Below are positions 20,310 through 29,342 of a stretch of DNA of 64,000 nt, piece by piece. The notes beneath the pieces were generated by a model. It made no database searches and had not been told where the DNA came from. It was given only the letters and a program-made list of their open reading frames with translations. A program made the position numbers and the translations under genes. Location of the stretch: contig MABA01000004.1 in the NCBI GenBank assembly GCA_002162875.1, positions 558,001 to 622,000 of the forward strand, read 5' to 3'. The DNA is from Rhodobacterales bacterium 52_120_T64 (lineage in GTDB: Bacteria; Pseudomonadota; Alphaproteobacteria; Rhodobacterales; Rhodobacteraceae). Every line of letters starts with the position of its first letter. Position 1 is the stretch's first letter.

Positions 20310-20342
20310 AAAACGGACCGCCAGATATCTGCGGCCCGTTTT
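20310..20342 (-). terminator. Terminator downstream of lon
   Basis: AAAACGGACCGC (20310-20321) and GCGGCCCGTTTT (20331-20342) pair over 12 positions with one mismatch around a 9-base loop. Read on the minus strand it ends in TTTTATTTT. It lies 20 bases after the lon stop and separates lon from the tRNA promoter. Confidence 0.85.
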
Positions 20343-20362
20343 AAGTAGCATTATAGAAGGGT

Positions 20363-22771
20363 TCAGTGTGCGGTAGCACCGCCTGCCGAATCCTTTGTGG
20401 AAGCAATAGTAGCAGCTTTGGCTGCTTCAGCCTCCTCATCCCACTCAACAGGCTCTGGCATGCGGATAAGCGCAAGTTCAAGAACATCCATCACGTCAGA
20501 CACAGGAATGATTTTCAGCCCGTCGGTGATTACGTCTGGAATTTCTGCAAGGTCCTTTTCATTATCCGCGGGGATAAGAACCGTGGCGATTCCGCCACGA
20601 AGGGCCGCCAGAAGTTTTTCCTTAAGTCCCCCGATTGGTAGAACATTTCCGCGCAGCGTCACCTCGCCAGTCATGGCTATATCACGTCGTACTGGAATAC
20701 CTGTTAGCACCGAAACGATCGAAGTAACCATGCCCACACCGGCGCTCGGCCCATCCTTTGGCGTAGCAGCCTCTGGCACGTGCACGTGTATATCGATTTT
20801 TTCGAACTCCGGTGGCTTGATACCCAGAGTTGTAGACTTGGATCGCACGAAGCTAGATGCAGCCTCGATGGATTCTTTCATCACATCACCGAGCTTACCA
20901 GTCGTTTTCATGCGCCCCTTGCCAGGCAACCGCAAAGCTTCAATTTGCAGAAGATCGCCACCGACTTCAGTCCAAGCCAAGCCAGTTACAACACCAACTT
21001 GATCTTTTTCTTCTGCAAGTCCGAATTTGAACCGGCGCACCCCGAGAAAATCAGCTATGTTTTCACTGGTAACCGTTACGGCTTCTTCGCGCTTCATCAC
21101 GATTTCGGTCACCGCTTTACGACACAGTTTGGCAATCTCGCGTTCAAGGTTACGCACGCCGGCTTCGCGGGTGTAGTACCGCACGATGTCCAACAATGCG
21201 CCCTCTTCAAGGACGAACTCTCCTTTTTTCAAGCCATGCCCCTTGATCTGCTTTTCGATCAAATGCTGCTTAGCAATCTCGGTTTTTTCCAGCTCGGTAT
21301 AACCAGCAAGCGTGATTATCTCCATCCGGTCCAGCAACGGGCGCGGCATGTTGTAGGAGTTCGCAGTCGTCAAGAACATTACATGACTTAGATCGTACTC
21401 GACCTCCATGTAATGGTCGATGAACGTGCTGTTTTGCTCGGGATCCAGAACTTCGAGCATCGCACTCGCCGGATCGCCACGATAGTCCTGCCCCATCTTG
21501 TCAATTTCGTCGAGCAAGATAAGCGGATTGATCGTTTTGGCTTTTTTCATCGATTGGATGATTTTACCGGGCATCGAGCCGATATAGGTCCGCCGATGGC
21601 CCCGAATTTCGGATTCATCACGCACACCACCAAGGCTGATGCGAATAAATTCGCGCCCAGTAGCTTTGGCCACAGATTTCCCTAACGAAGTCTTACCAAC
21701 CCCTGGAGGGCCAACTAGACAAAGAATCGGGCCTTTCATCTTCTGGCTACGCTGCTGCACGGCCAGATATTCGACGATGCGTTCTTTAACTTTCTCAAGA
21801 CCGTAGTGATCCTGATCCAAAACGCCTTGCGCCTTGTTTAAGTCTTTCTTAACGCGGCTGCGTTTCCCCCAAGGGATCGATAGCATCCAGTCGAGGTAAT
21901 TGCGTACAACCGTGGCCTCTGCCGACATTGGTGACATGTTTTTTAGCTTCTTAAGCTCACCATCGACTTTCTCTTTGGCCTCTTTGGACAGCTTGACGTC
22001 AGCGATACGCTCTTCCAGTTCTTGAAGCTCGCTCTGGCCCTCTTCGCCATCTCCGAGTTCCTTCTGAATCGCTTTCATCTGTTCGTTCAGATAGTATTCA
22101 CGCTGCGTACGTTCCATTTGCGTCTTAACACGAGACTTGATCTTTTTCTCGACTTTAAGAACGGAAAGTTCGCTTTGCATAAGTGCTAAAATCTTTTCAA
22201 GCCGCTGCGCAACGTCGGTGGTTTCCAACAGTTTCTGTTTTTCAGCAATCGACACACCAAGGTGTCCAGCAACCGTGTCTGCAAGCTTAACTGCATCCGA
22301 TGCTTCCTGAACCGCTGACAGCGCGTCTTCGGGCACGTTTTTGTTAAGTCGTGCATAACGTTCAAACGTATCGGTCACGGAACGCGAAAGCGCGGTTACC
22401 AAATCAGACTCGAGCTCACTTTCTTCGATAAGGGTGGCTTCAGCCTCGAAGTATTCGTCATTTTCCAGAAAGCGAGTGATCAGAACGCGCTGTTTACCCT
22501 CGACCAAAACCTTCACGGTTCCGTCGGGCAATTTCAGCAATTGAAGCACGTTTGCCAAAACACCGGTTTCGTTGATGGAGTCCGTAGTAGGCTCATCCTC
22601 GCCCGCGTCTTTCTGGCTAGAAAGAAGTATTTGTTTGTCGTCCTGCATCACCTCTTCAAGGGCGCGGACAGATTTCTCGCGTCCGACAAAGAGCGGCACG
22701 ATCATGTTAGGGAAAACAACAATATCCCGAAGCGGGAGAACCGGATAGGTAACGCTGTTTGAATCTGACAT
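20363..22771 (-). CDS. lon: ATP-dependent protease Lon
   Basis: 802 residues, typical LonA length. Order of domains: N-terminal substrate-binding LON domain (about 8-205), coiled coil, AAA+ module with Walker A GPPGVGKTS near 355 and Walker B LILLDEIDK, then the protease domain with the catalytic serine in KDGPSAGVGM near 678 and the catalytic lysine in GGLKEKLLAALRGG. It degrades misfolded and short-lived regulators in the cytoplasm; in Caulobacter targets include cell-cycle proteins such as SciP and CcrM. The gene stands alone between tgt and the tRNA unit. Confidence 0.98.
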   Translation of the reverse strand: MSDSNSVTYPVLPLRDIVVFPNMIVPLFVGREKSVRALEEVMQDDKQILLSSQKDAGEDEPTTDSINETGVLANVLQLLKLPDGTVKVLVEGKQRVLITRFLENDEYFEAEATLIEESELESDLVTALSRSVTDTFERYARLNKNVPEDALSAVQEASDAVKLADTVAGHLGVSIAEKQKLLETTDVAQRLEKILALMQSELSVLKVEKKIKSRVKTQMERTQREYYLNEQMKAIQKELGDGEEGQSELQELEERIADVKLSKEAKEKVDGELKKLKNMSPMSAEATVVRNYLDWMLSIPWGKRSRVKKDLNKAQGVLDQDHYGLEKVKERIVEYLAVQQRSQKMKGPILCLVGPPGVGKTSLGKSVAKATGREFIRISLGGVRDESEIRGHRRTYIGSMPGKIIQSMKKAKTINPLILLDEIDKMGQDYRGDPASAMLEVLDPEQNSTFIDHYMEVEYDLSHVMFLTTANSYNMPRPLLDRMEIITLAGYTELEKTEIAKQHLIEKQIKGHGLKKGEFVLEEGALLDIVRYYTREAGVRNLEREIAKLCRKAVTEIVMKREEAVTVTSENIADFLGVRRFKFGLAEEKDQVGVVTGLAWTEVGGDLLQIEALRLPGKGRMKTTGKLGDVMKESIEAASSFVRSKSTTLGIKPPEFEKIDIHVHVPEAATPKDGPSAGVGMVTSIVSVLTGIPVRRDIAMTGEVTLRGNVLPIGGLKEKLLAALRGGIATVLIPADNEKDLAEIPDVITDGLKIIPVSDVMDVLELALIRMPEPVEWDEEAEAAKAATIASTKDSAGGATAH

Positions 22772-22908
22772 CGGTATTCCTTATTTCTGCAAAGCGCTCC
22801 AACCCAGGTATTTGGCGATAGCAGCGCTTCCATTGTTTCATATAACTTGGAGTGCAGTGCGCGGGGTTTCAAGAGGAGAATTTTGATACGGTCCGGTTTT
22901 GTTCCGGC

Positions 22909-22914
22909 ATTATA
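22909..22914 (-). promoter_or_regulatory. Possible -10 element for lon
   Basis: A perfect TATAAT on the minus strand about 140 bases upstream of lon and about 20 bases past the tgt stop. No convincing -35 lies 16-18 bases upstream, so the call is weak. Confidence 0.3.
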
Positions 22915-22932
22915 CACCTATCGCGCATCCAT

Positions 22933-24063
22933 TCATACTAGTGACGGAATATCCCCAATTTCACGGCGCGCATGGAAGGCTGCGGCGAAATCATCTAGCG
23001 TTCCGATTTCGATGGCCGCACGTAACCCCAGCATTAGTTCTTGGTAGTAATGCAGGTTGTGCCATGTCAGCAACATACTGGATATTATCTCTTTGGATTT
23101 GTGAATGTGATGCAGATAGGCACGTGAATAGTTCTGACACGTTGGGCAAGTGCATTCCTCGTCCAAAGGGCGCGGATCATCTATGTGACGCGCGTTGCGC
23201 AAGTTGATCGCCCCCATCCGCGTTTGCGCCTGTCCAGTGCGACCGGAACGTGAAGGTAAAACGCAGTCAAACATATCCACACCACGCTGCACGGCGCCAA
23301 CAATATCGTCAGGCTTACCAACGCCCATCAGATATCGAGGTTTGTCCGCAGGCAACATACCGGGTGCATAGTCGAGCACGTCGAACATGGCCTCCTGCCC
23401 CTCGCCCACAGCCAAGCCGCCGATGGCGTACCCATCAAAACCGATGGATTTCAACGCTTCCGAGCTTTCCTCGCGCATTTCCGGTGTCGTGCTACCTTGT
23501 TGTATGCCGAACAACGCATGATCCGGACGGTCGCCAAACGCATCTTTTGAACGTTGCGCCCACCTCATCGACATCCGCATGGAAGCAGCCACAACATCCC
23601 GTTCCGCCGGATACGGGGTACATTCATCAAAACACATCACAATATCGCTACCCAGCATATGTTGGATATCCATCGAACGTTCCGGCGTCAGATTATGCTC
23701 TGACCCGTCAATATGAGATTTGAACTTCACGCCTTCTTCCGTCAATTTACGCAAACCTGCGAGGCTCATCACCTGAAAACCACCCGAATCTGTCAAAATC
23801 GGCTTATCCCAGTTCATAAATTTGTGAATACCGCCCAAGCGCTCTATCCGTTCAGCCGTAGGGCGCAACATCAAGTGATAGGTGTTTCCAAGTAGAATGT
23901 CGGCACCGGTCGCGGTAACGCTTTCCGGCATCATCGCTTTCACGGTTGCGGCAGTACCTACAGGCATAAACGCAGGTGTACGGATATCACCACGAGGTGT
24001 ACGCAGCACGCCCGTACGAGCTTTTCCTTGCGTTTGATTGATTTTAAACGATACGTTTTTCAC
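22933..24063 (-). CDS. tgt: tRNA-guanine transglycosylase (queuine tRNA-ribosyltransferase)
   Basis: 376 residues. It exchanges guanine 34 of GUN-anticodon tRNAs (Asp, Asn, His, Tyr) for preQ1. The nucleophile loop ([11 protein letters not shown], near 91), substrate aspartate region ([11 protein letters not shown]) and zinc site [11 protein letters not shown] with a downstream His are all present. queA, the next enzyme of the pathway, is 23 kb away at 47183, and gluQ at 54996. The gene is divergent from sufT. Confidence 0.98.
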   Translation of the reverse strand: MKNVSFKINQTQGKARTGVLRTPRGDIRTPAFMPVGTAATVKAMMPESVTATGADILLGNTYHLMLRPTAERIERLGGIHKFMNWDKPILTDSGGFQVMSLAGLRKLTEEGVKFKSHIDGSEHNLTPERSMDIQHMLGSDIVMCFDECTPYPAERDVVAASMRMSMRWAQRSKDAFGDRPDHALFGIQQGSTTPEMREESSEALKSIGFDGYAIGGLAVGEGQEAMFDVLDYAPGMLPADKPRYLMGVGKPDDIVGAVQRGVDMFDCVLPSRSGRTGQAQTRMGAINLRNARHIDDPRPLDEECTCPTCQNYSRAYLHHIHKSKEIISSMLLTWHNLHYYQELMLGLRAAIEIGTLDDFAAAFHARREIGDIPSLV

Positions 24064-24199
24064 TTATTTTCCTGACTTTTTAGGCTCAACGGGCCTTCAA
24101 CCTCAAATTTGCCGCAGATACAAGTCCAACCGTCATCTAGACGTTGGCAATCATATACCCTATATGTTTAGTCAGGAATTCCGAAAAGGATTGAGAAAA

Positions 24200-24565
24200 A
24201 TGAATGCCAACGCTGAAATGCCCATGGAGGGCACACCAATGATCGCGCCGTCCACGACGGATCACCCGCTATATGACAACATTGTCGAGGCCTGCCGTAC
24301 AGTCCATGACCCCGAAGTGCCTGTTAATATCTATGACTTGGGGCTGATTTATACGATCGATATAAATGACGAATCCCACGTCGAAATTAAAATGTCGCTA
24401 ACGGCGCCCGGTTGTCCTGTCGCGGGCGAAATGCCTGGCTGGGTTGCAGATGCAGTGTCCCCTATTGCCGGCGTAAACACCGTGAACGTTGAGCTGGTAT
24501 GGGAGCCGCAATGGGGCATGGACATGATGTCTGATGAGGCTCGTCTAGAGTTGGGCTTCATGTAA
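24200..24565 (+). CDS. sufT: SufT-like Fe-S assembly protein (MIP18/DUF59 family)
   Basis: 121 residues from the ATG at 24200 with AAAGGA upstream; a longer frame into the tgt leader is unlikely. It has the DUF59 core: DPEVPVNIYDLGLIY (37-51) and TAPGCPVAGEMPGWV with Cys72. SufT proteins help insert Fe-S clusters into client proteins. Related PaaD proteins share the domain but lie in phenylacetate operons, not seen here. The stop overlaps the next gene by one base (TAATG). Confidence 0.9.
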   Translation: MNANAEMPMEGTPMIAPSTTDHPLYDNIVEACRTVHDPEVPVNIYDLGLIYTIDINDESHVEIKMSLTAPGCPVAGEMPGWVADAVSPIAGVNTVNVELVWEPQWGMDMMSDEARLELGFM

Positions 24566-24963
24566 TGGCCAGTGTTGTTCAAAATCTGATCTACCGCGTA
24601 AGTGTTTCGGCGATTGTCGGCGCAATTGTCGCTGGTGGGCTGATCTATCTGAACAATGACCGCGTTGTTAGATCCTACCGCGCCGAACTGTCGGCTCAAA
24701 CCGAACAGCAGGATTTGGCTAACAAAGCATTAATGGAGGCGACCGAAAACTTGGCCGCGGCCATTAGCGCCATCAAGACCGCGCAAGCGCAGCAGCTGAC
24801 CGATCTTAATGAAGCGTTAAGCGCGCTTGAAACCAAGATCGACGCTATTCCGGTTGCAGAAGCCACTGACTATTCGGATTTAACCGCCGAGATTGGTGCG
24901 TTGAATGCTAATTTATCAGCGAAACTTGAAGCCATGGTTCCCGCCGCACAGGAGCAATATTAA
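24565..24963 (+). CDS. Membrane-anchored coiled-coil protein coupled between sufT and sufA
   Basis: 132 residues, no family recognised. One hydrophobic segment near the N-terminus (about residues 12-29, SAIVGAIVAGGLIYL) is followed by a long Ala/Leu/Glu-rich region with heptad-like spacing (about 35-128), rich in Thr-Ala-Gln and without cysteine. Positive residues after the membrane segment leave topology uncertain. Both ends use TAATG one-base overlaps, with sufT upstream and the A-type carrier downstream, so it is tightly linked to Fe-S assembly genes. No iron ligand is evident; a scaffolding role would be a guess. Confidence 0.75.
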   Translation: MASVVQNLIYRVSVSAIVGAIVAGGLIYLNNDRVVRSYRAELSAQTEQQDLANKALMEATENLAAAISAIKTAQAQQLTDLNEALSALETKIDAIPVAEATDYSDLTAEIGALNANLSAKLEAMVPAAQEQY

Positions 24964-25313
24964 TGTTTGGAATACCCGGAAAACAAGCCCTAACCATGAC
25001 AGACTCGGCTGCGAAGCAGATTTCTGCCTTGATGGGCGATGGTGAGAAAAAAGGCCTGCGCATCGGCATTAAAAAAGGTGGCTGTGCGGGTATGGAATAC
25101 ACCATGGACTACGTCGAAGAGGTTGATCCAAACGACGAGGTTATTGAATACAACGGCGCCCGCGTGATGATTGCGCCGATGGCGCAGATGTTCCTGTTTG
25201 GCACTGAAATCGACTATAAGGTCTCGCTACTCGAGGCCGGATTCTCGTTCAATAACCCGAACGTAACCGAGGCTTGCGGCTGCGGTGAATCCATCAAATT
25301 TGCAGAATTGTAA
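24963..25313 (+). CDS. sufA: A-type Fe-S carrier protein (HesB/IscA/SufA family)
   Basis: 116 residues. The three conserved cysteines are Cys41 (KKGGCAGMEY) and Cys105/Cys107 (EACGCGES), the classic arrangement for carrying a 2Fe-2S or 4Fe-4S cluster to client proteins. ErpA and IscA are close relatives; the sufT neighbour favours SufA. Cytoplasmic. Followed after 27 bases by tpiA with its own ribosome site. Confidence 0.92.
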   Translation: MFGIPGKQALTMTDSAAKQISALMGDGEKKGLRIGIKKGGCAGMEYTMDYVEEVDPNDEVIEYNGARVMIAPMAQMFLFGTEIDYKVSLLEAGFSFNNPNVTEACGCGESIKFAEL

Positions 25314-25340
25314 TACCAAAATCCCTACAGGAGTATGAAT

Positions 25341-26078
25341 ATGCGTCGTAAAGTTGCCGCCGGTAATTGGAAAATGAATGGCCTGAAGGCGTCTATCGCT
25401 GAACTAGAGGCCCTAAAAACCAGCAGTGCGGGTGCGAATTGCGATGTCATCATATGCCCTCCGGCAACTTTGGTTGCAGCCATGGCTAGTGTGTCCGGCG
25501 ACATCATTATAGGCGGACAGGATTGCCACTGGAACGAAACAGGTGCGCATACCGGCGACACGTCGGCCGAAATGCTGAAAGATGCCGACGCCGGCGCCGT
25601 AATTCTTGGGCATTCTGAACGTCGTGCAGATCACGGTGAAACGGATGCCGAAGTGAACAAGAAAACGCTGGCAGCATGGCGCGCAGGTTTACAAGCCATT
25701 GTTTGCGTTGGTGAAACCGAGGCGCAGCGCGATGCGGGCGAAACCTTGGACGTTATTGGTGGACAACTCGACGGCTCAACGCCCGATGAGACCACTGCCG
25801 AAAACACCATTGTTGCGTACGAACCCGTCTGGGCTATCGGCACTGGTCGCACTCCAACGCTGATAGAGGTGGCCGAGGTGCACGACTACCTTCGCGGTAA
25901 ACTGGTCGCCCGTTTCGGTGATGAAATTGGAAACGGCATTCGTTTGCTCTATGGCGGCTCTGTGAAGCCGACCAATGCAGCTGAAATTTTCGCCGTTTCC
26001 AATGTAGATGGTGGGCTGGTCGGTGGCGCTTCGCTAAAGGCCGCTGACTTTTCCGGTATCGTGGCAGCCGCTAACTAG
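25341..26078 (+). CDS. tpiA: Triosephosphate isomerase
   Basis: 245 residues from the ATG at 25341; an ATG six bases earlier sits too close to the AGGAG. It interconverts glyceraldehyde-3-phosphate and dihydroxyacetone phosphate. Active-site residues are visible: Lys11 in AAGNWKMNG, the His in ILGHSERR, and the Glu in [11 protein letters not shown]; the phosphate loop LLYGGSVKP follows. The stop overlaps the convergent DUF6456 gene by eight bases. Confidence 0.98.
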   Translation: MRRKVAAGNWKMNGLKASIAELEALKTSSAGANCDVIICPPATLVAAMASVSGDIIIGGQDCHWNETGAHTGDTSAEMLKDADAGAVILGHSERRADHGETDAEVNKKTLAAWRAGLQAIVCVGETEAQRDAGETLDVIGGQLDGSTPDETTAENTIVAYEPVWAIGTGRTPTLIEVAEVHDYLRGKLVARFGDEIGNGIRLLYGGSVKPTNAAEIFAVSNVDGGLVGGASLKAADFSGIVAAAN

Positions 26079-27159
26079 CGCGCCGCTGTTCTACCTCAGC
26101 AATACCATAGTGGTCCGCCAGTCTTTGCAAGGCTATCTTCAGAACAACCTTGCCAGATCGGGCGGACCAACCCAGGCGCTTTTCGGCCTTTTCCATACCC
26201 TCAAGAAAACAACAAACCCTTAACGCCACGTCCGCCAACCCAGGCCCCAGCGCTTTAAGCGCCCCGGAAACACGATCTCGTGCGTTGGTGGAACCTGAAA
26301 ACTCCGTTCCGCCGTTCCAACCGCCACCACCACTCGTCAAGAACCTGTCCCAATTTTGTGCAACGCGCGGCCCAAGCTGTGCTTGTTCGAAATCCTCACG
26401 CAAACGCTCCCCTGCTTCCAGAAGCTCCGGTGACAAATACATTGCACCCGACTTGTCCTTCTTACGCGCCAACAACGTCAACGGGCTTTCCGCAAAGTTA
26501 AAGCGCACATTTTTGCGACCGGAGCCATCGTGTATTTTTACGACTCGTTCACCGAATTCTTTATGTTGCTCTTGAAATGGTGTATTTCCCGCGTCTTCGC
26601 CCCTACTTTGCCGATCTTCAGCAATCATCCGTTTCAGGGCGGAGCGCCCCATCGACGTAATTTTATAGCGCCCTAGTTTCCCCAATTGTTCCCCGGCAAT
26701 CCATTCTTTCAATGCAAACGTTCGTGCAAAACTACGATCGACCACGGCGATACGGGTGGGGCGCCCCGGAACGGTTTCCTTGAATACGGCGGCGACTTCC
26801 ATTTGTGGCGCGATCAAAAGATACGCACCGGTTTCACAAAGACGGCGCAGAATTCGACGGGCGTGCCGCGCGATGTCAACTTCACTAAGGGGGGCTGCTG
26901 TGGCCATATGGGTGTTCTCCGGTTCGGTTTCAGGGTGTATGTTTTGGGAAAGGCAGTTCAAGGCTTCGTCAATCAGTGGATCATCGCGTCGCGATTCAAA
27001 TTTGCGAACTTGCCTTAAAATTGTTGAGGCATGACACCCCTGCGAACGTGCCAACGCCCGAATGCTTACTCCCATACTAACGTGTTTAAGGTATGTTTTT
27101 GCATGTTCAGGAACCCAATTTGGGTGCACATCGTTCGGGGCTTCATTCAAACAATTCAT
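26071..27159 (-). CDS. DUF6456-type helix-turn-helix protein
   Basis: 362 residues from the ATG at 27159; a GTG at 27174 is possible. The N-terminal part (about residues 20-55) has a helix-turn-helix pattern, [21 protein letters not shown], followed by a basic stretch ([10 protein letters not shown]). The C-terminal part resembles DUF6456, a domain seen in Rhodobacteraceae. It probably binds DNA, but no target is known to me. It is divergent from the DUF6477 gene with 184 bases between, and convergent with tpiA. Confidence 0.8.
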   Translation of the reverse strand: MNCLNEAPNDVHPNWVPEHAKTYLKHVSMGVSIRALARSQGCHASTILRQVRKFESRRDDPLIDEALNCLSQNIHPETEPENTHMATAAPLSEVDIARHARRILRRLCETGAYLLIAPQMEVAAVFKETVPGRPTRIAVVDRSFARTFALKEWIAGEQLGKLGRYKITSMGRSALKRMIAEDRQSRGEDAGNTPFQEQHKEFGERVVKIHDGSGRKNVRFNFAESPLTLLARKKDKSGAMYLSPELLEAGERLREDFEQAQLGPRVAQNWDRFLTSGGGGWNGGTEFSGSTNARDRVSGALKALGPGLADVALRVCCFLEGMEKAEKRLGWSARSGKVVLKIALQRLADHYGIAEVEQRRAS

Positions 27160-27343
27160 TAAAAATTTAACCACCTTTTAGATAAATATGAGCAATCTAC
27201 CTAAGGTTGTTTTTGTAAAATATTGGTTAACGGTGCTCTATAACGGCAATCAATCGCAGTTGCGTTCTCGTGAAAATCAATTCACGCAACACACCTTTGG
27301 ATTGTGTGATGATGTGTCGGTATTCAATCATATGGAGGTCACA

Positions 27344-27637
27344 ATGCACCATTTACAAGCACAGCTAAACACATTGCAACGCCCGAAACTATTGATCCGA
27401 GCCGCTAGAGTCGCGATCTCCGAATTCCAATGGGGGCGAGACCCAAAAACTGATCAAAGAGGTGGTGATGTCGTAGCCCGTCAGAAGCTTTTCGATACAC
27501 TATTGGAAGAAGAGCACCGCCTGAACGAAGAACGCGTCGAATCCGAAGCCACGTATAATGTCCGCCGACACATACGCACGTTAACAGCTTTGATGGTGGT
27601 TGCCGCGGATCCTGTCCCGCGGCAACGAGCAGCTTAG
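27344..27637 (+). CDS. DUF6477-like small protein
   Basis: 97 residues from the ATG at 27344, behind a GGAGGT ribosome site four bases away; longer in-frame starts have none. Helical and basic, with segments KLLIRAARVAISEFQ and EEEHRLNEERVESEATYNVRRHI. It resembles a small Rhodobacteraceae family (DUF6477) that often neighbours DUF6456 genes. No cysteines, no membrane segment. Function unknown. The last dozen codons form a perfect inverted repeat (see 27599-27626). Confidence 0.8.
   Translation: MHHLQAQLNTLQRPKLLIRAARVAISEFQWGRDPKTDQRGGDVVARQKLFDTLLEEEHRLNEERVESEATYNVRRHIRTLTALMVVAADPVPRQRAA
27599..27626. terminator. Perfect hairpin inside the 3' end of the DUF6477 gene
   Basis: GTTGCCGCGG (27599-27608) and CCGCGGCAAC (27617-27626), a 10-bp perfect stem with an 8-base loop, ending nine bases before the DUF6477 stop codon. 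The convergent mttB-family gene ends one base past that stop, so there is no room for a terminator outside the coding sequence. Probably a bidirectional terminator. Confidence 0.65.
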
Positions 27638-27638
27638 T

Positions 27639-29195
27639 TTAACCGAAAGCGTCCGGCATGCTCTCTTTTTTCTTGGCTATATAGGATTGCAATGCGTCGT
27701 CAATCGCTGGGTCAATGGCCGGTTTTTGGTAATCTTCCAACATCTTTTTGACTCGCTTGTTTGCCAGTTGGACAGTGTCGAAGGACCCTTCCTCGCTCCA
27801 TTGCTCAAACGGTTTGTAATCCAGTACTTCCGTGCGCCAAAATGCTGTTTTGAAATTTGCCTGGGTGTGCTCACAACCTAAGTAATGGCCGCCTGGTTGA
27901 ACTTCTTCGATCGCGCCCATGGCTTGCCCGTTTTCTGAAATATCAACACCCTGCGCGATCGAGTGCAATACGCCGAGCTGATCCGCATCCATCACGAATT
28001 TTTCAAAACTGGACACCAGCCCACCTTCGAGCCAACCACAAGAATGCAACATGAAGTTCACACCGCCCAGCAGGGCCGCGTTCAGCGTATTGGCTGTCTC
28101 GTAACCGGCCTGTGCGTCAGGTAGTTTTGACCCACAAAGACCACCACCAGAACGGAATGGCAGGTTCATCCGTCGTGCCAGTTGGCCTGCGCCGTATAGG
28201 ATTTTTGATGCCTCAGGCGTTCCGAACGTCGGCGCACCGGAGTTCATGTCGATGGACGTTACAAATGCCCCGAAAATAACGGGCGCGCCGGGGCGGATCA
28301 TTTGGGAATAGGCGATTCCCGCCAAAGCCTCGGCCAAAACTTGCGTCAACGTTCCAGTCACCGAAACTGGTGCCATGGCGCCACCAACGATGAACGGAGA
28401 AATAATACACGCTTGATTGTTAGCGGCATATATTTCCAACGCGCCCATCATGATCGGATCAAACACTAACGGAGAGTTAATGTTGATCAGGCTCGTCATA
28501 ACGGTATTATCGTCAACGAATTTGTCACCGAACAAAATCTTGCACATATCAACTGAATCTCGTGCGCGTACAGGTTCGGTAACCGACCCCATAAACGGCT
28601 TATCCGTCAGGGTCATATGTGCATAAAGCATATCCAAATGACGCTTGTTGACCGCAACATCGGTTGGTTCGCAAACTGTGCCGCCAGAATGGTGAAGCCA
28701 TTTAGACATATAGCCAAGTTTCACAAATTTCTGGAAATCCGCCATGGTGGCATAACGTCGTCCACCATCAATATCACGCACGAATGGCGGTCCGTAGACT
28801 GGGGCAAGCACTAGTGTGTTACCACCTATCTCGACATTCCGTTCGGGATTGCGGGCGTGTTGAATGATACGACTGGGTGCCGTTGCACACAATTTGCGCG
28901 CAAGACCACGGGGGATACGAACACGCTCGCCGTCAACGTCGGCACCAACTTCGCGCCAGCGTTGTAATGCTTCTGAGTTATCGACGAAGTTTACCCCAAT
29001 TTCCTCAAGAACGGTCTCGGCGTTGTATTCGATAATCTCCAAAGCCTCTGCATTCAGAATTTCGAAATTGGGGATATTGCGTTCGATGAATTTGGCGAAC
29101 TCCAACTTAGGAGCCGTACGCTCGGCTCGTCGCGCGGCACCTCCGCCACGGGCGCGACGACGAGGGGTTTCTTGCAAAGCTTTTGTATTAGCCAT
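27639..29195 (-). CDS. Trimethylamine methyltransferase (MttB) family protein, non-pyrrolysine
   Basis: 518 residues, full length for MttB, with the TIM-barrel sections SVTGTLTQVLAEALAGI and the C-terminal HYLGCEHTQANF. Archaeal MttB contains pyrrolysine at an in-frame amber codon; here the frame is uninterrupted, so it belongs to the non-Pyl branch, some of whose members demethylate glycine betaine or other quaternary amines onto a corrinoid protein. The basic N-terminus (RRRARGGGAARR) is typical of marine alphaproteobacterial copies. No corrinoid protein or activator gene is in the window, so the substrate is unknown. Confidence 0.85.
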   Translation of the reverse strand: MANTKALQETPRRRARGGGAARRAERTAPKLEFAKFIERNIPNFEILNAEALEIIEYNAETVLEEIGVNFVDNSEALQRWREVGADVDGERVRIPRGLARKLCATAPSRIIQHARNPERNVEIGGNTLVLAPVYGPPFVRDIDGGRRYATMADFQKFVKLGYMSKWLHHSGGTVCEPTDVAVNKRHLDMLYAHMTLTDKPFMGSVTEPVRARDSVDMCKILFGDKFVDDNTVMTSLININSPLVFDPIMMGALEIYAANNQACIISPFIVGGAMAPVSVTGTLTQVLAEALAGIAYSQMIRPGAPVIFGAFVTSIDMNSGAPTFGTPEASKILYGAGQLARRMNLPFRSGGGLCGSKLPDAQAGYETANTLNAALLGGVNFMLHSCGWLEGGLVSSFEKFVMDADQLGVLHSIAQGVDISENGQAMGAIEEVQPGGHYLGCEHTQANFKTAFWRTEVLDYKPFEQWSEEGSFDTVQLANKRVKKMLEDYQKPAIDPAIDDALQSYIAKKKESMPDAFG

Positions 29196-29342
29196 TTGAG
29201 TATCCTGAACGTTGCTGTTGCTATCCCTAATTAGAATGAATTTTGGTCACCACCGTTCAACATTTCCGCCTCGAAAACATCCATCCGCGACATTTCCATG
29301 ATCTGCTTGCGCGAATCCGCTGCGCGCCATAAACAGCGCTGT

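Noticed and set aside
20397-21391. Long plus-strand frames opposite lon
   Set aside because: They mirror the codon pattern of lon and have no start signals or domain character.
22855-22873. CTTGAAA on the minus strand before lon as a heat-shock (sigma-32) -35 element
   Set aside because: No matching -10 occurs at the expected spacing; the nearest TTATAT is too far.
27639-29195. Possible pyrrolysine (amber) codon in the MttB-family gene
   Set aside because: The frame has no internal stop codon and is already full length.
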